Both the position numbers and the translations under genes were made by a program. Of a stretch of DNA of 51,380 bases, positions 26,423 through 40,480 are shown piece after piece. A model generated the notes under the pieces. The model was not told the DNA's origin. It did no database searches and was given only the letters and a program-made list of their open reading frames with translations. The stretch comes from Stramenopiles sp. TOSAG23-6. Taxonomy: Eukaryota > Sar. The DNA is taken from NCBI GenBank assembly GCA_900128565.1, contig LT635922.1, positions 1 to 51,380 on the forward strand, read 5' to 3'. How positions within the stretch are numbered: the stretch's first letter is position 1; the number at the start of each line of letters is the position of its first letter.

Positions 26423-28024
26423 ATGTCAGTATATACATTAGAGACACTGTTCCATCAATTAGAACAGGCACGGAACAGTCGTTTACGGGTTCCTCTGAAG
26501 TCTAGGGTGGATACTTATAAGAAAATATGGGAAGCAGTAAATCGTTGGCTATTATTTCGTTTAGAGCAGGGACGAGGTGCGAAAATTTCTAACTTTGCTT
26601 CGTGGTCTTGGGAAAACCACTCAGTATTCGAAGGATCTCAACGTGGATATTCACGAAAGCGACGGCCATTTTTTCAATTTCACGATGCTTTCAACCGAAC
26701 TTTTGGTTTACCGCGCAATGGCGGAAGAAAACCTCCACAGCTTGCAAAGTGTGAAGAAATAAACACAACGAAGATAGCAATAAAATATTCCTCTAACTTA
26801 ACAAAAGATATGGTCTTTAGTGGGTTGCGTGATATTATCGCCAAAATTGGAGCTGTCATTGGAGCGGGTTACCATGTTGCAATTTGTTTTAGCTTTGGTA
26901 TTCTCTATGCAAAGAGAAAAAACACGCGTTTCGAAGTAGACGGTCAATTACTTTCCCAATTAGGTGCTCAGAATAGTGACGTGACTGACCAAAATCAAGC
27001 TTGGAGAAGTTGTCAGCCATATTCAATAGTTATCCCAGACAGTAATACAGTTGCTGTTGATCCAATTATAGAGGAAGAAAAAAAAACAAATAATCCTGAG
27101 AAAGAATTAATAACATGTATAGAGGCAAGTGACGACATGCCAGAAGAATTTATCGATAGTGATTTAGAAGAGTCTGATGATGGACAATACAGCTATCACA
27201 AGGCATCTCGATATAAACCAACAGGGGATATTACAGTATTACCATCTCAGCGTGTTAATGAAGATGCACCTGATTATCATGCTTACTCTCAGTTGCTTAT
27301 GGAGGAAAATTCAGCTATCGAAGATGCATATCGTCGACATTTAGAGCACGTGCGTCAAAAGGTAGCAGAGTCAGAGTTTTATCAAAAACAATTTTACAGA
27401 AATATAGATGAGTTGAATTTCAAAGCTAAGGCAAAAACAGATCGAAGAGCTCAAAATAATTTAGATACACAAGCTTTCATCCGAAAGCAGATGGAAGAGA
27501 AGAAAATTTCGTTGAATAATTCTCAATTGAGGGATATAGAAATTGCAAAAAAAACACATTGTTCATTTCCACCACTGGTAATGTCCATTGCTAATGATAA
27601 TCCAAAATTAACGAGATACTCGCCACAAAATCGTGAACGACAACATAGAACAAGGCAGATGTTACAAACGCAAATAGACTACAAGAGGGGACGAAAGAAA
27701 GATCATCGAACTCAACAAAAAACAGAAGAGCGAAACTTCTTATCTCAAGTTCAAGACCAAATGGCGACACATAAACGTCAAATGTATAATCGAAAACTAG
27801 CAATTAAACAACGATTAGTGAAAGCATGGGACAGAGACAGGCGAATGAAACAGTTACTCAGGCAAGGTGTTATGTTGAAGCAAAGTCCCCATAGAAATAA
27901 TTCAGACGCTGATACAGTTAGTAAGAAAGAGGTTATGGAAGTTAAGAGTGATGCATTAGATACACCACCCATAACAGCACGATCTGAATTATCACATTTT
28001 TCTGTAGGATTTGATATGAGATAA
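26423..28024 (+). CDS. CCDC81: CCDC81-like protein with eukaryotic HU-type domains
   Basis: Resembles CCDC81, a centrosome-associated protein whose N-terminus carries two HU-like domains (the eukaryotic HU-CCDC81 family, related in fold to bacterial HU/IHF). Domain 1 at about 25-105: KIWEAVNRWLLFRLEQGRGA, KISNFASWSW, then FFQFHDAFNRTFGL. Domain 2 at about 113-175: NTTKIAIKYSSNLTKDMVFS, GLRDIIAKIGAVIGAGYHVA, then FGILYAKRKNTRFEVDG. After an acidic linker, residues about 280-500 are charged, helical and probably coiled-coil, with Lys/Arg/Gln-rich stretches. The 533-residue length is in the family range. No intron. Expected at basal bodies or centrioles, by analogy. Confidence 0.72.
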   Translation: MSVYTLETLFHQLEQARNSRLRVPLKSRVDTYKKIWEAVNRWLLFRLEQGRGAKISNFASWSWENHSVFEGSQRGYSRKRRPFFQFHDAFNRTFGLPRNGGRKPPQLAKCEEINTTKIAIKYSSNLTKDMVFSGLRDIIAKIGAVIGAGYHVAICFSFGILYAKRKNTRFEVDGQLLSQLGAQNSDVTDQNQAWRSCQPYSIVIPDSNTVAVDPIIEEEKKTNNPEKELITCIEASDDMPEEFIDSDLEESDDGQYSYHKASRYKPTGDITVLPSQRVNEDAPDYHAYSQLLMEENSAIEDAYRRHLEHVRQKVAESEFYQKQFYRNIDELNFKAKAKTDRRAQNNLDTQAFIRKQMEEKKISLNNSQLRDIEIAKKTHCSFPPLVMSIANDNPKLTRYSPQNRERQHRTRQMLQTQIDYKRGRKKDHRTQQKTEERNFLSQVQDQMATHKRQMYNRKLAIKQRLVKAWDRDRRMKQLLRQGVMLKQSPHRNNSDADTVSKKEVMEVKSDALDTPPITARSELSHFSVGFDMR

Positions 28025-28166
28025 AATTTACTTTTTGTTGAATATTAAAAAACACACTATAACATTTATACAATGAAGTGCACCAATGAATAATTTTCTG
28101 TGTAACTATTTTAATTTATAGTTTTTATTCATCGAATAGTTAATTGAGATGAACATAACAGTTTCT

Positions 28167-29573
28167 TTAATCAAAACTAATTTTTTTACCTGCGAATGGT
28201 TTCATTGTCTGCCGCACACTTAGTCGGCCACTTCCATGTGGACCAGGGGCTTGGTATTTACCACCAATAGGTCTTGGATTAGCGTATGAAGAACCAGAAC
28301 TTCGAGGTGGCATACCTGACTGAACTGGGCGACTTGAGACCCGGCCTGAGCCTCTAGGTTTCTCTTCACTAAAATCTATGCGCATATTTCTACCACAAAG
28401 TTCTTTGCCTTGCATTGTATTCATTGCTTTAAGAGCCTGTGATTTATCGCCAAAGACAATGTGACAAAATCCTTTAAAAGCACCCGTAATCCTATCCTCC
28501 CCCCAACGAATTTGAATAATAGATCCAAATGGTTCGAATATTTCACGCACATCAGCTTCAGTACAATCCCAATACATGTTTCCAATAAAAAGAGTCGCAC
28601 TTTGTGGAGCTGTGCCAGGGGTATGAGTATAGGTAAAAGCATGCTTTCTCTCAGGTTGGATGGACAACCACCGACCTTGAAGTTCTTTGCCATTCATGTT
28701 TACAGCAGCAATAGCGCCCTCTGGTGTATTGAATGAAACAGTAGCTATTCCCTTCGAACGGCCGGAATCTGGCCATTTTGGTTGAGCAACATTTGATACA
28801 CCGCCAGGACACGAGTTGAAAAAAGCCTTCAATTCCTCGTCAGTACAATCATATGAAATACCCTTAATGAAAACAGCATTCCCTGGGCATTGAATTGGAG
28901 GTAAGCTTTCTGATTCACGTTGCTTCTTTATTATTGGAGCAGATGGACTTGTCAATGAGAGAGCGCGTTTTCGCGACTGAGCTTTTTCATCCTTTTTTGG
29001 AAGTAATGTGGTGACGTTAACTTTAGAGTCATCATCAGAGTCAGAATCCGAACTACTGGAGCTACTTGAACTAGAACTGCTTGAACTAGAACTGCTTGAA
29101 CTGGAACTGCTTGAACTAGAGCTAGAACTGCTAGAACTGCTAGAATCATCTCTGGTGTTTTTCTCCTCAAGTTCTACTTTTACCTTTTTAGCTGACTTCG
29201 GATCTTTCAGGGCTTCAATACGTTTTTCATTAGAGACTACCTCTGGCAAGCACTTCACTTCAACTTTTGTAGTATTTAAAGAGTCACTGTCACTACTGCT
29301 ACTACTACTACTAGATGATTTTTCACAATTTACAGGTTTTGATGGGCATGTAGGTTCAACTACAGGAGGTGACAAAACCGGAGTTTTCGCAGCTGCACTC
29401 ATAATCATACGAGCGTGAATTCGTTTGATTCCTTCTTCTAAAAGATCTTCCAACTCGATAAAACGTAACTCCTCCAAGCTTTCAATACCCATCTTTGTAA
29501 AAAGAGAATTATATAGCTTTCCATAGCCAGTTCTTACACTATTAAGCCATGTATTTGTACAGAAAACACCCAT
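28167..29573 (-). CDS. SAM domain + poly-Ser + two RRM RNA-binding protein (nucleolin-like)
   Basis: A 468-residue RNA-binding protein. Residues about 8-62 look like a SAM domain (WLNSVRTGYGKLYNSLF, then MGIESLEELRFIELEDLLEE). Two acidic/serine regions follow; the second is a run of about 35 serines ending in Asp/Ser repeats. RRM1 (about 230-310) has RNP2 VFIKGI and RNP1 SKGIATVSF. RRM2 (about 325-400) has RNP2 LFIGNM and RNP1 FKGFCHIVF. The tail is Arg/Gly/Ser/Pro-rich. Acidic-Ser tract, two RRMs and an RG-rich tail are the nucleolin/Nsr1/gar2 layout, which suggests pre-rRNA processing; the SAM domain at the front is not part of that plan. It is divergent from the AIMP1/Arc1p-like gene. Confidence 0.8.
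   Translation of the reverse strand: MGVFCTNTWLNSVRTGYGKLYNSLFTKMGIESLEELRFIELEDLLEEGIKRIHARMIMSAAAKTPVLSPPVVEPTCPSKPVNCEKSSSSSSSSSDSDSLNTTKVEVKCLPEVVSNEKRIEALKDPKSAKKVKVELEEKNTRDDSSSSSSSSSSSSSSSSSSSSSSSSSSSSSSSSDSDSDDDSKVNVTTLLPKKDEKAQSRKRALSLTSPSAPIIKKQRESESLPPIQCPGNAVFIKGISYDCTDEELKAFFNSCPGGVSNVAQPKWPDSGRSKGIATVSFNTPEGAIAAVNMNGKELQGRWLSIQPERKHAFTYTHTPGTAPQSATLFIGNMYWDCTEADVREIFEPFGSIIQIRWGEDRITGAFKGFCHIVFGDKSQALKAMNTMQGKELCGRNMRIDFSEEKPRGSGRVSSRPVQSGMPPRSSGSSYANPRPIGGKYQAPGPHGSGRLSVRQTMKPFAGKKISFD
29071..29115. repeat. 15-bp minisatellite encoding the serine run
   Basis: Three consecutive 15-bp copies (CTAGAACTGCTTGAA on the plus strand, one base change in the third) within a longer degenerate stretch, about 29050-29150. 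All read as Ser codons on the minus strand. Replication slippage is the likely source. Confidence 0.85.
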
Positions 29574-29765
29574 ATTAATGAAGTGCTCAAAAATATTTGG
29601 TAGTACTGTACGGTTGTAGTAGCTAAATTAGTACTGGTCAGCTTTGATGGTAAAACAAAAAACTGACTCGATTGTTCCTCCGATTTTTCATTTTTGCCAT
29701 TATCATACATGCGATATCATTTATATTAGGACCTAGAGACGCATAATTTTAATTTCTGTTTCAAA
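29574..29765. promoter_or_regulatory. Shared divergent promoter, SAM-RRM / AIMP1-like
   Basis: 192 bp, the shortest head-to-head promoter in the window. It carries TAGTACTG twice, at 29601-29608 and 29629-29636. Confidence 0.45.
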
Positions 29766-30923
29766 ATGACAATCTATTCAGAGATTTCTGCAGCATTATC
29801 AAATGATTCTGAAACATTAAAGCATAGTAACAATGATATGTCCTTCCCATTGACAGAGAGTGGCCGATTATTTCGTTGGGCTGAGCAGTCAGGAAAATCC
29901 TTCCTTTTGGGTAATTCCGCCGCTGAACGTGGTGAGGTTGACGGACTGTTGACTCTGTGCTTATCAGATAAATCCGAAATGACGGTTTCCAACCTTTTAG
30001 CTGGAATTAACAAAACACTTCTTATGCGAAGTTTCGTTGTCGGTAATTGCGTGACTCTCGCTGATTATGCTTTATTCTTCAAGCTGAAATCTAGCGCCTT
30101 AGCTTTGAGTGATTCTAACAAGGCGTCAATGTTCAGTCTCATGCGTTGGTTCCGTTATATGCACCCTCTTTGTCATAGCGGTGAATCTGCTGGAAAGAAG
30201 TTTGGTTTTCCTCTAGCGCTAAGTGATTGTCTTTCTACAGTAGCTCCTTGTGGTTACACTGGTGTTGGTTCATCATTGGCTGCTGCATCTTCGCCCTCTA
30301 AAGCAAAACCTCTTCAGAGTGCTACTCCACCAGTTGTTCCACCCTTAAAGAAGACTAAAAAAGACAAAAAGGCTAAAAAAGAAAAGAAGAATACTTCTAA
30401 AGGTCAAACGCAGGGGAAAGTAATTGACTTCAGTTGTGTTGAGATTAAAGTAGGTAAAGTTGTAGAGTGTTCTAAACACGATAATTCTGATAAACTATTG
30501 GTTGAAAAGATTGACCTTGGTGAGTCTGCTCCACGCACCATTTGCTCAGGACTGGCCAAATTTATTTCTCCTGAAGCAATGACTGGTAAATTGGTTCTTG
30601 TAGTAACTAATTTGAAACCAGCAAAAATGGGTGGTACGCCTAGTCAAGGAATGGTGTTATGTGCAGTAAGTGAAGATCACAGTAAAGTTATTGTCGTTGA
30701 TGCTCCAGTTGGTGCCGTTATCGGCGAACGTATTATTGTAGAAGGTTTCGATGGCGATGTTGCATCAGCTGGCTTTATGGGAAAGAAAAAAGTTCTAGCC
30801 AAAATAAAGGATGATATGCGAACTAATGCTCAGGGAGAGTGTTGCTACAAAGGCAAGCTTTTTACGACAAGTGCTGGACCGTGTGTAGCACAGGGAGCAC
30901 CAATTGATTACTTTGTCCAGTGA
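29766..30923 (+). CDS. AIMP1/Arc1p-like tRNA-binding cofactor (GST-C-like + EMAPII domain)
   Basis: A tRNA-binding accessory protein of aminoacyl-tRNA synthetases. Residues about 45-130 look like a GST C-terminal-type helical domain (SFVVGNCVTLADYALFFKLK), as in Arc1p, used to dock synthetases. A Lys-rich linker lies at about 185-215. Residues about 218-385 are a full EMAPII/Trbp111-type OB-fold with its C-terminal extension. Its landmarks are VEIKVGKVVECSKHDNSDKL, the sequence RTICSGLAKFISPEAMTGKL, KPAKMGGTPSQGMVLCA and the closing GAPIDYFVQ. This domain binds the outer corner of tRNAs nonspecifically. The layout is Arc1p/p43-like. Only 385 residues, so it is not fused to a synthetase. Confidence 0.9.
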   Translation: MTIYSEISAALSNDSETLKHSNNDMSFPLTESGRLFRWAEQSGKSFLLGNSAAERGEVDGLLTLCLSDKSEMTVSNLLAGINKTLLMRSFVVGNCVTLADYALFFKLKSSALALSDSNKASMFSLMRWFRYMHPLCHSGESAGKKFGFPLALSDCLSTVAPCGYTGVGSSLAAASSPSKAKPLQSATPPVVPPLKKTKKDKKAKKEKKNTSKGQTQGKVIDFSCVEIKVGKVVECSKHDNSDKLLVEKIDLGESAPRTICSGLAKFISPEAMTGKLVLVVTNLKPAKMGGTPSQGMVLCAVSEDHSKVIVVDAPVGAVIGERIIVEGFDGDVASAGFMGKKKVLAKIKDDMRTNAQGECCYKGKLFTTSAGPCVAQGAPIDYFVQ

Positions 30924-31175
30924 AACGTTATGATTTTTTGTATTGATTTAATATTGATGAAAGAAAAATATAATAATAACGATAATATTTAACATTTTTA
31001 GCTATTTATTTTGTTTTTATTTCTAAAAATTACTTGGTCCTAACAAAATCAGGTAGTTTTTACATTAGCATCAAATAACCTTTACAGCTTTTCTATTTTG
31101 TATGTACATCGTGTTTTATTGTATGTTACCATTCGATCTTTGAAGTTAAGTTTGAGTGAATCAAAGCACAGTATT

Positions 31176-35513
<4,338 letters not shown>

Positions 35514-37136
35514 ATGTCAAAGTCAAAACACAAGACTCAATTAGGTGTTGCCTATAAAAAGCAATCCCAATTTCCAGATTGGTATACTGATGTCATTGTA
35601 AAGTCAGAAATGATTTCGTACTATGACGTATCGGGATGTTACATTCTTCGCCCTTGGTCTTTCGAGATTTGGGAGCAGATTGTGGATTTTTTTGATGGCG
35701 AAATCAAGCAGCTAGGAGTACGCAATGCTTATTTTCCTATGTTCGTCAAGAAGTGTCATCTTGAAAAGGAAAAGGATCATGTTGAAGGTTTTGCCGCAGA
35801 AGTTGCTTGGGTGACAAAGTCAGGTAGTTCTGACTTGAATGAACCAATTGCTATTCGTCCTACAAGTGAGACTATCATGTACCCTGCTTTTGCTGACTGG
35901 ATTCAATCATATCGTGATCTCCCACTTAAATTAAATCAGTGGACTAATGTTGTGCGATGGGAGTTCAAATATCCTACTCCATTTTTGCGTACACGCGAAT
36001 TTCTTTGGCAAGAGGGACACACCGCTTATGCAACTGCGAAGGAAGCTGATGTTGAAGTATTCGACATTTTGGACTTGTATGCTCGAGTGTACGAAGAATT
36101 ATTGGCGGTTCCAGTTATCAAAGGTCGGAAATCTGAAGGTGAAAAGTTTGCTGGTGGTCGTTACACTACAACTGTTGAGGCATTTATTCCAAGTGCTAGT
36201 CGTGCGATCCAAGGTGCTACTTCTCATAGTCTTGGTCAAAATTTCGCTAAAATGTTTAATATCTCTTTTGAAGGTGAAAATGCTTCAATGTCCAATCAAA
36301 AAAAAAAGGGAACAAAAAGACAGTTTGTGTGGCAGAACTCTTGGGGTTTAACAACTCGTACTATCGGTGTAATGATTATGGTTCATGGCGATGATAAAGG
36401 CCTTGTCTTACCACCTCGTATTGCTCCTATTCAAGTTGTTTTAATTCCTCTCTTTAAATCAAAAACGAAGCCTGAAGTAAAAGCGGCAATCCTTTCCCTC
36501 GTAGAAAATAAATCAAAAGAGTTGCGTGCCGCTGGTGTTCGTGTCAAGGTTGACGATCGTAGTGATAAAACGTCTGCGTGGAAATTCAATTACTGGGAAT
36601 TGAAAGGTGTTCCTTTACGTGTCCAAATTGGCCAACGTGATTTAGAAAATGGTACTGTAGAGTTAGCTAGACGTGATACGCATACAAAGAGTTCTATTGC
36701 TGCCATTGATGTGACAGATACTGTGCCAAAACTTTTGACTCAAATTCAGGCTGACATGCTTAACAAGGCTAGAAAAGATCGTGACGCGAATATTGGTGTG
36801 GCTATGGATATGGAAACATTCAAACGGGAACTGAATAAGGGTAAGATGATTTTAACTCCATGGTGTGAAATGAAAGACACAGAGGAATGGGTGAAAGAGC
36901 AGACACGCGCATGTTCAACTGCTGAAGATAAAGCTAATCGTAAAGCAAAAGAGGAGAAAATCAAGAAGGATGGCGAAGTTATTGATCTCGCTGAAGAAGC
37001 TGCGAAGGGTCTAACAGGCAGTGCGAAAACACTATGCTTACCGTTTAGCCAGCCTCCTATGCCAAAGGGCACAAAATGCTTCACTGGTAATGGTAAAGAT
37101 GCTACATCTTGGTGTCTCTGGGGTAGAAGTTATTAA
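35514..37136 (+). CDS. PRORS: Cytosolic-type prolyl-tRNA synthetase
   Basis: Charges tRNA-Pro. This is the eukaryotic/archaeal class II type (ProS3). It starts directly at the catalytic domain (MSKSKHKTQLGVAYKKQSQF, then PDWYTDVIVKSEMI). Class II motif 1 lies near 65-95 (LGVRNAYFPMFV). The substrate pocket contains IAIRPTSETIMYPAFADWI, motif 2 is VRWEFKYPTPFLRTREFLWQ with EGHTAY, and motif 3 is near 290-310 (WGLTTRTIGVMIMVHGDDKG). The anticodon-binding domain (about 310-410) has KVDDRSDKTSAWKFNYWELK with GVPLRVQIG. The C-terminal domain ends in the expected Tyr (SWCLWGRSY). No N-terminal YbaK editing domain and no fused GluRS. 540 residues, no intron. Confidence 0.96.
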   Translation: MSKSKHKTQLGVAYKKQSQFPDWYTDVIVKSEMISYYDVSGCYILRPWSFEIWEQIVDFFDGEIKQLGVRNAYFPMFVKKCHLEKEKDHVEGFAAEVAWVTKSGSSDLNEPIAIRPTSETIMYPAFADWIQSYRDLPLKLNQWTNVVRWEFKYPTPFLRTREFLWQEGHTAYATAKEADVEVFDILDLYARVYEELLAVPVIKGRKSEGEKFAGGRYTTTVEAFIPSASRAIQGATSHSLGQNFAKMFNISFEGENASMSNQKKKGTKRQFVWQNSWGLTTRTIGVMIMVHGDDKGLVLPPRIAPIQVVLIPLFKSKTKPEVKAAILSLVENKSKELRAAGVRVKVDDRSDKTSAWKFNYWELKGVPLRVQIGQRDLENGTVELARRDTHTKSSIAAIDVTDTVPKLLTQIQADMLNKARKDRDANIGVAMDMETFKRELNKGKMILTPWCEMKDTEEWVKEQTRACSTAEDKANRKAKEEKIKKDGEVIDLAEEAAKGLTGSAKTLCLPFSQPPMPKGTKCFTGNGKDATSWCLWGRSY

Positions 37137-37198
37137 AAGTTATATTTATGTGTTTATTAGTAAATGAAATGCGTATTTTTAAATTGCACTGTTTTTTA

Positions 37199-40018
37199 CT
37201 ACATATGTACGCCACCACGATGAGCTAATTTTGGAGATGATGGGGGAGTAACCGCTTCAAGCCAATCTGTCGCAAGTTGTCGATCACTATCAGGATGTGT
37301 AATATGTACTCCAATCACAGCTTTGTAGCAGATACCTCTATGTGCATCTTCAAGGCCATCTGGAATTCTTTCCCAAAACGCATACATAGATATTCGTAGA
37401 TGTCTAATAGCTACAATTATATTACGTCCTACATTAGAAAATATAGATAACAATAAGTTAACAATGTATGTCTTTATCCTAACACCTATACGGAAGAGCA
37501 GCTGTGAAGGGAAAGAACATCGTAACAGACAGTTATAGCAGCAGTTGTGCTTTTTCTTCTCAACATTTTGATGTATAGGATGTTTTTTTGGTCTTTTATT
37601 TACGCTATTCATCTTTTCCTTTTTTTTACGACGTCTATACAAAAATACATTGAGAAAAACATAACACACAAAGCCAATGGTTCGTATAGAAAATAGCCAT
37701 AATATCAAAGAACAAATTGATGTAAAAATTCCTAATATTACAAGAGCAGTTGCAGTTACCTGAGGATCTGTCCAGGAAAAGATATTTTTTAGCCGCTCCA
37801 ATACAGTTGCTAGTTTTCCTGTGTATTTCTGTATACCTCCAAGAATTATTTTGTAGCGTTGAAATTTTTTTAATATATTTATTTCAGGTTGTTCGACTTC
37901 ATCTCTCCACATAGCTATATTTGGTTCATTAACAATGGAAGAGCTGCGAACATTTTCATTTGTTTCAATACTAGTTTTATTTTGGAGCGTTTCTTGAGAA
38001 GAAGCTGTCTCGATTGTTTGTTTTATATCGAAATTGTTGTTCTCACCACTGGTTGCAATAGTGTTCACATCATCGATATCATTCATAACATTATTATTTT
38101 TATCGTTGTCATCTCTTTCAGTTTGTTGTGATATTTGATCAACTGTTTCATCTACAAATTTAAAGTCACCAATTGCTCCCTGATACGCTGCAACGGTAGT
38201 TGTTATAGTATGCTGACGGGAAAGTTTTTTAGTTCTTGTACGAACACCGGCACAACATACACCTGTTGGTAAATGTACTGTACGATGTTTCACTCCTGTA
38301 CTTGCTGCTGTTACTCCGATCATGAATACTAAAGGCATTTGCCATATCTTGACAAAATAAAACATCAATCCAACAATAATCATTGCTATAGCTGAATGAA
38401 AGGGTCGTTTCCAAGAAAGAGTTTCTACGATTTTTACTATTAGTCGAGGAGATTGCTTCAGTGCTTTAAGTCTATATACATTACGTTTCAAAGCTGATTT
38501 ACTAAATCGATTAATTTCTTTTGTCATTTTTTCACTGATACTCTCTTCACTAATATTGTCAGTCTGAGTGTTAGTTGTTGTGTCTGTATCATCAACAGTT
38601 GCTTCCTTTACACTAGTACTTGATTTTTCAATAGTTTGTTCGGTTTCATCATTACAACGATCTATTTTTCGTATGTTTGATAATTTGTTTGAAAGTAAGT
38701 AACAATTTTCAATGGGTTCGTTCAGATGTAAACTAAAACCAAGTCGTAAGCAGCCTAAAGGCTTGTCAGGTCTATCTAGTCCAAATCCTATTCGTCGTTC
38801 TCTTGGAACAGCTGGATGATGCTTAGAAATAAAAGCTATTTCAGCCATCTCTTCAACATCTGTTGGAACATCATCATCCTGAACTTCGTCAACTTTATTG
38901 TGGCGAGATACTGGATGAGGAAATACACAAAACCAACGCCAAGTCAACTCTCTCAAAAAATTAGACGTGTCGGTATAATCAGTATACATTCTAGTACTCC
39001 TTTTTCTATAAGCAGGTAAACCGGAGGCATTTCTACGCCGAAGTCCAGTACGTTGTTTTGATTTTGTATCAGTCTTTACAATTATTTCAGAAGGATTTTC
39101 AGCAACTCTTGCATTATTAGCAACATAGTTTTGGGTAGTTGTACGTTTAGATTTGAGTAGAGTTAACCCTACACCTGCACCTAAAATACTTAAAGGCGAA
39201 GGCCAATGCCACTCATGCATCCAATATAGAGGAATGATAACACGACCAATACAAATGTCACCAGTAATTTTTCTTTTTTCATAAATATTTACATGTACAT
39301 CACTTGCTATATCAGTTACAGGAAGTTCAATCGTAGTATTCCACTTATGGCGCCTACCAGTGAATTCAATACGGTTTCGCTTTACAAAATTACTAGTCCC
39401 AGCCATTACATTTGTTTCACTGATGCTTTTACTATTTGGTCCACATTTATCTCCCTCAATTACAGGACTTTTATACACGTACGATGAAGTTTCAGCTCTA
39501 GTCTTACCGTAATTAATATCCCCTTGAGGTACAATACGAGCAACAAAATATACTGGACGTCTGCCACGTTTGATTACGTGACGACCTACGTGTAAGTTGA
39601 TACCTTCATCAACGACGAGTGTGACAACCCCAATGACTGGTGAATACTTCATGGTATCACTTGTTGACTTTATTAATTTATCAGTTTTAGTTTGGACACT
39701 GGATGGATCTCCCACAACGGGCATATCATAAATTTTCCCATTATTTGTTCTCCTATGTATTGAATGTAAACCGTTTTTATTCGAAGCATTTCTTACGCGC
39801 ACACTAGAAATATCTGGCGTTGGAGATTGTGTCACTTCACTTAGTTTTGGAAAATCTTTTTCATCTAAATTGGTTTCATCATTTAGACCACTTGACTCCC
39901 CTGGGCCTCGAGTAGAATTAGCAATGAACTTTTCTTTATTACCACCTGTACTCATCATCAGTCCACGAAAGAAATTTCTAACCATATCTCGTTTACGAGT
40001 GCGCGAGGGTTCAGTCAT
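37199..40018 (-). CDS. C2-domain multi-pass membrane protein with MCTP-like C-terminus
   Basis: Probably a membrane-contact or traffic protein. Residues about 120-270 form a C2-like domain (VIGVVTLVVDEGINLHVG, WNTTIELPVTDIASDVHVNI, ICIGRVIIPLYWMHEWHW) with few of the acidic calcium ligands. A second conserved block follows (RRIGFGLDRPDKPLGCLRLG). Hydrophobic spans are near 545-580 (SAIAMIIVGLMFYFVKIW) and 755-800 (VTATALVILGIFTSICSLIL). The text SWTDPQVTATALVIL just before the second pair resembles the plant MCTP PRT_C region, usually SWxDPRAT. After it comes a basic Cys-containing loop, an amphipathic stretch and ERIPDGLEDAHRG. The middle is long, acidic and Asn/Thr-rich. It is tail-to-tail with ProRS at 62 bp. 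Family assignment tentative. Confidence 0.6.
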   Translation of the reverse strand: MTEPSRTRKRDMVRNFFRGLMMSTGGNKEKFIANSTRGPGESSGLNDETNLDEKDFPKLSEVTQSPTPDISSVRVRNASNKNGLHSIHRRTNNGKIYDMPVVGDPSSVQTKTDKLIKSTSDTMKYSPVIGVVTLVVDEGINLHVGRHVIKRGRRPVYFVARIVPQGDINYGKTRAETSSYVYKSPVIEGDKCGPNSKSISETNVMAGTSNFVKRNRIEFTGRRHKWNTTIELPVTDIASDVHVNIYEKRKITGDICIGRVIIPLYWMHEWHWPSPLSILGAGVGLTLLKSKRTTTQNYVANNARVAENPSEIIVKTDTKSKQRTGLRRRNASGLPAYRKRSTRMYTDYTDTSNFLRELTWRWFCVFPHPVSRHNKVDEVQDDDVPTDVEEMAEIAFISKHHPAVPRERRIGFGLDRPDKPLGCLRLGFSLHLNEPIENCYLLSNKLSNIRKIDRCNDETEQTIEKSSTSVKEATVDDTDTTTNTQTDNISEESISEKMTKEINRFSKSALKRNVYRLKALKQSPRLIVKIVETLSWKRPFHSAIAMIIVGLMFYFVKIWQMPLVFMIGVTAASTGVKHRTVHLPTGVCCAGVRTRTKKLSRQHTITTTVAAYQGAIGDFKFVDETVDQISQQTERDDNDKNNNVMNDIDDVNTIATSGENNNFDIKQTIETASSQETLQNKTSIETNENVRSSSIVNEPNIAMWRDEVEQPEINILKKFQRYKIILGGIQKYTGKLATVLERLKNIFSWTDPQVTATALVILGIFTSICSLILWLFSIRTIGFVCYVFLNVFLYRRRKKKEKMNSVNKRPKKHPIHQNVEKKKHNCCYNCLLRCSFPSQLLFRIGVRIKTYIVNLLLSIFSNVGRNIIVAIRHLRISMYAFWERIPDGLEDAHRGICYKAVIGVHITHPDSDRQLATDWLEAVTPPSSPKLAHRGGVHM

Positions 40019-40480
40019 ACTATGCGCCTTTTTATTTTATTGGCTGTGGACTATGTTGAAGTTAAGGAAGCACAATGATTTTATTGTTATGCAGATGTAT
40101 TACATTCAAAGGCAAATAACAATCTGGGCAGAACAAACCGGGACAGGGTACTACAGTAACCTTATAGGTAAGGTACCCCTGCTGTATACAGCTGTCAGTA
40201 CGCTAGTACTAGTCAGTTTCGTATTTGGAATAAAAAATGTTGAATCCTACAGAAAATTTGGGTAAAAGCAAAAGATTATTTCTATTATTTCTATTAATTT
40301 GAGATCAGATTCTCTCAAAAGGTTTACGAAATATTTATTTTCTTTAATCTAATATTCAAAGCATAAAGCCTTCTTTCTAGGTAATATTCAATTCTTTTTC
40401 ATCTGGCTATTGAAACTAAAATACAAATTGGTCAAACCCTAGCCTAGTAAAAAATAAATTTGAAATTGCAATTTCTTTTA
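40019..40480. promoter_or_regulatory. Upstream region of the C2 membrane protein, palindrome-rich
   Basis: 462 bp between two minus-strand genes, so it holds the 3' end of one and the promoter of the next. It contains GCTGTATACAGC (12-bp palindrome, 40181-40192), CTAGTACTAG (40203-40212), GGGTAC/GTACCC arms around 40146-40178 and AAACCCTAG at 40434-40442. No gene seen. Confidence 0.45.

Noticed and set aside
29008-29418. Leu/Glu-repeat open frame opposite the SAM-RRM gene
   Set aside because: It is produced by reading the serine minisatellite on the other strand.
39870-40265. 131-codon open frame overlapping the start of the C2 membrane protein
   Set aside because: Half is antisense to coding sequence and the rest lies in the promoter; no recognisable content.
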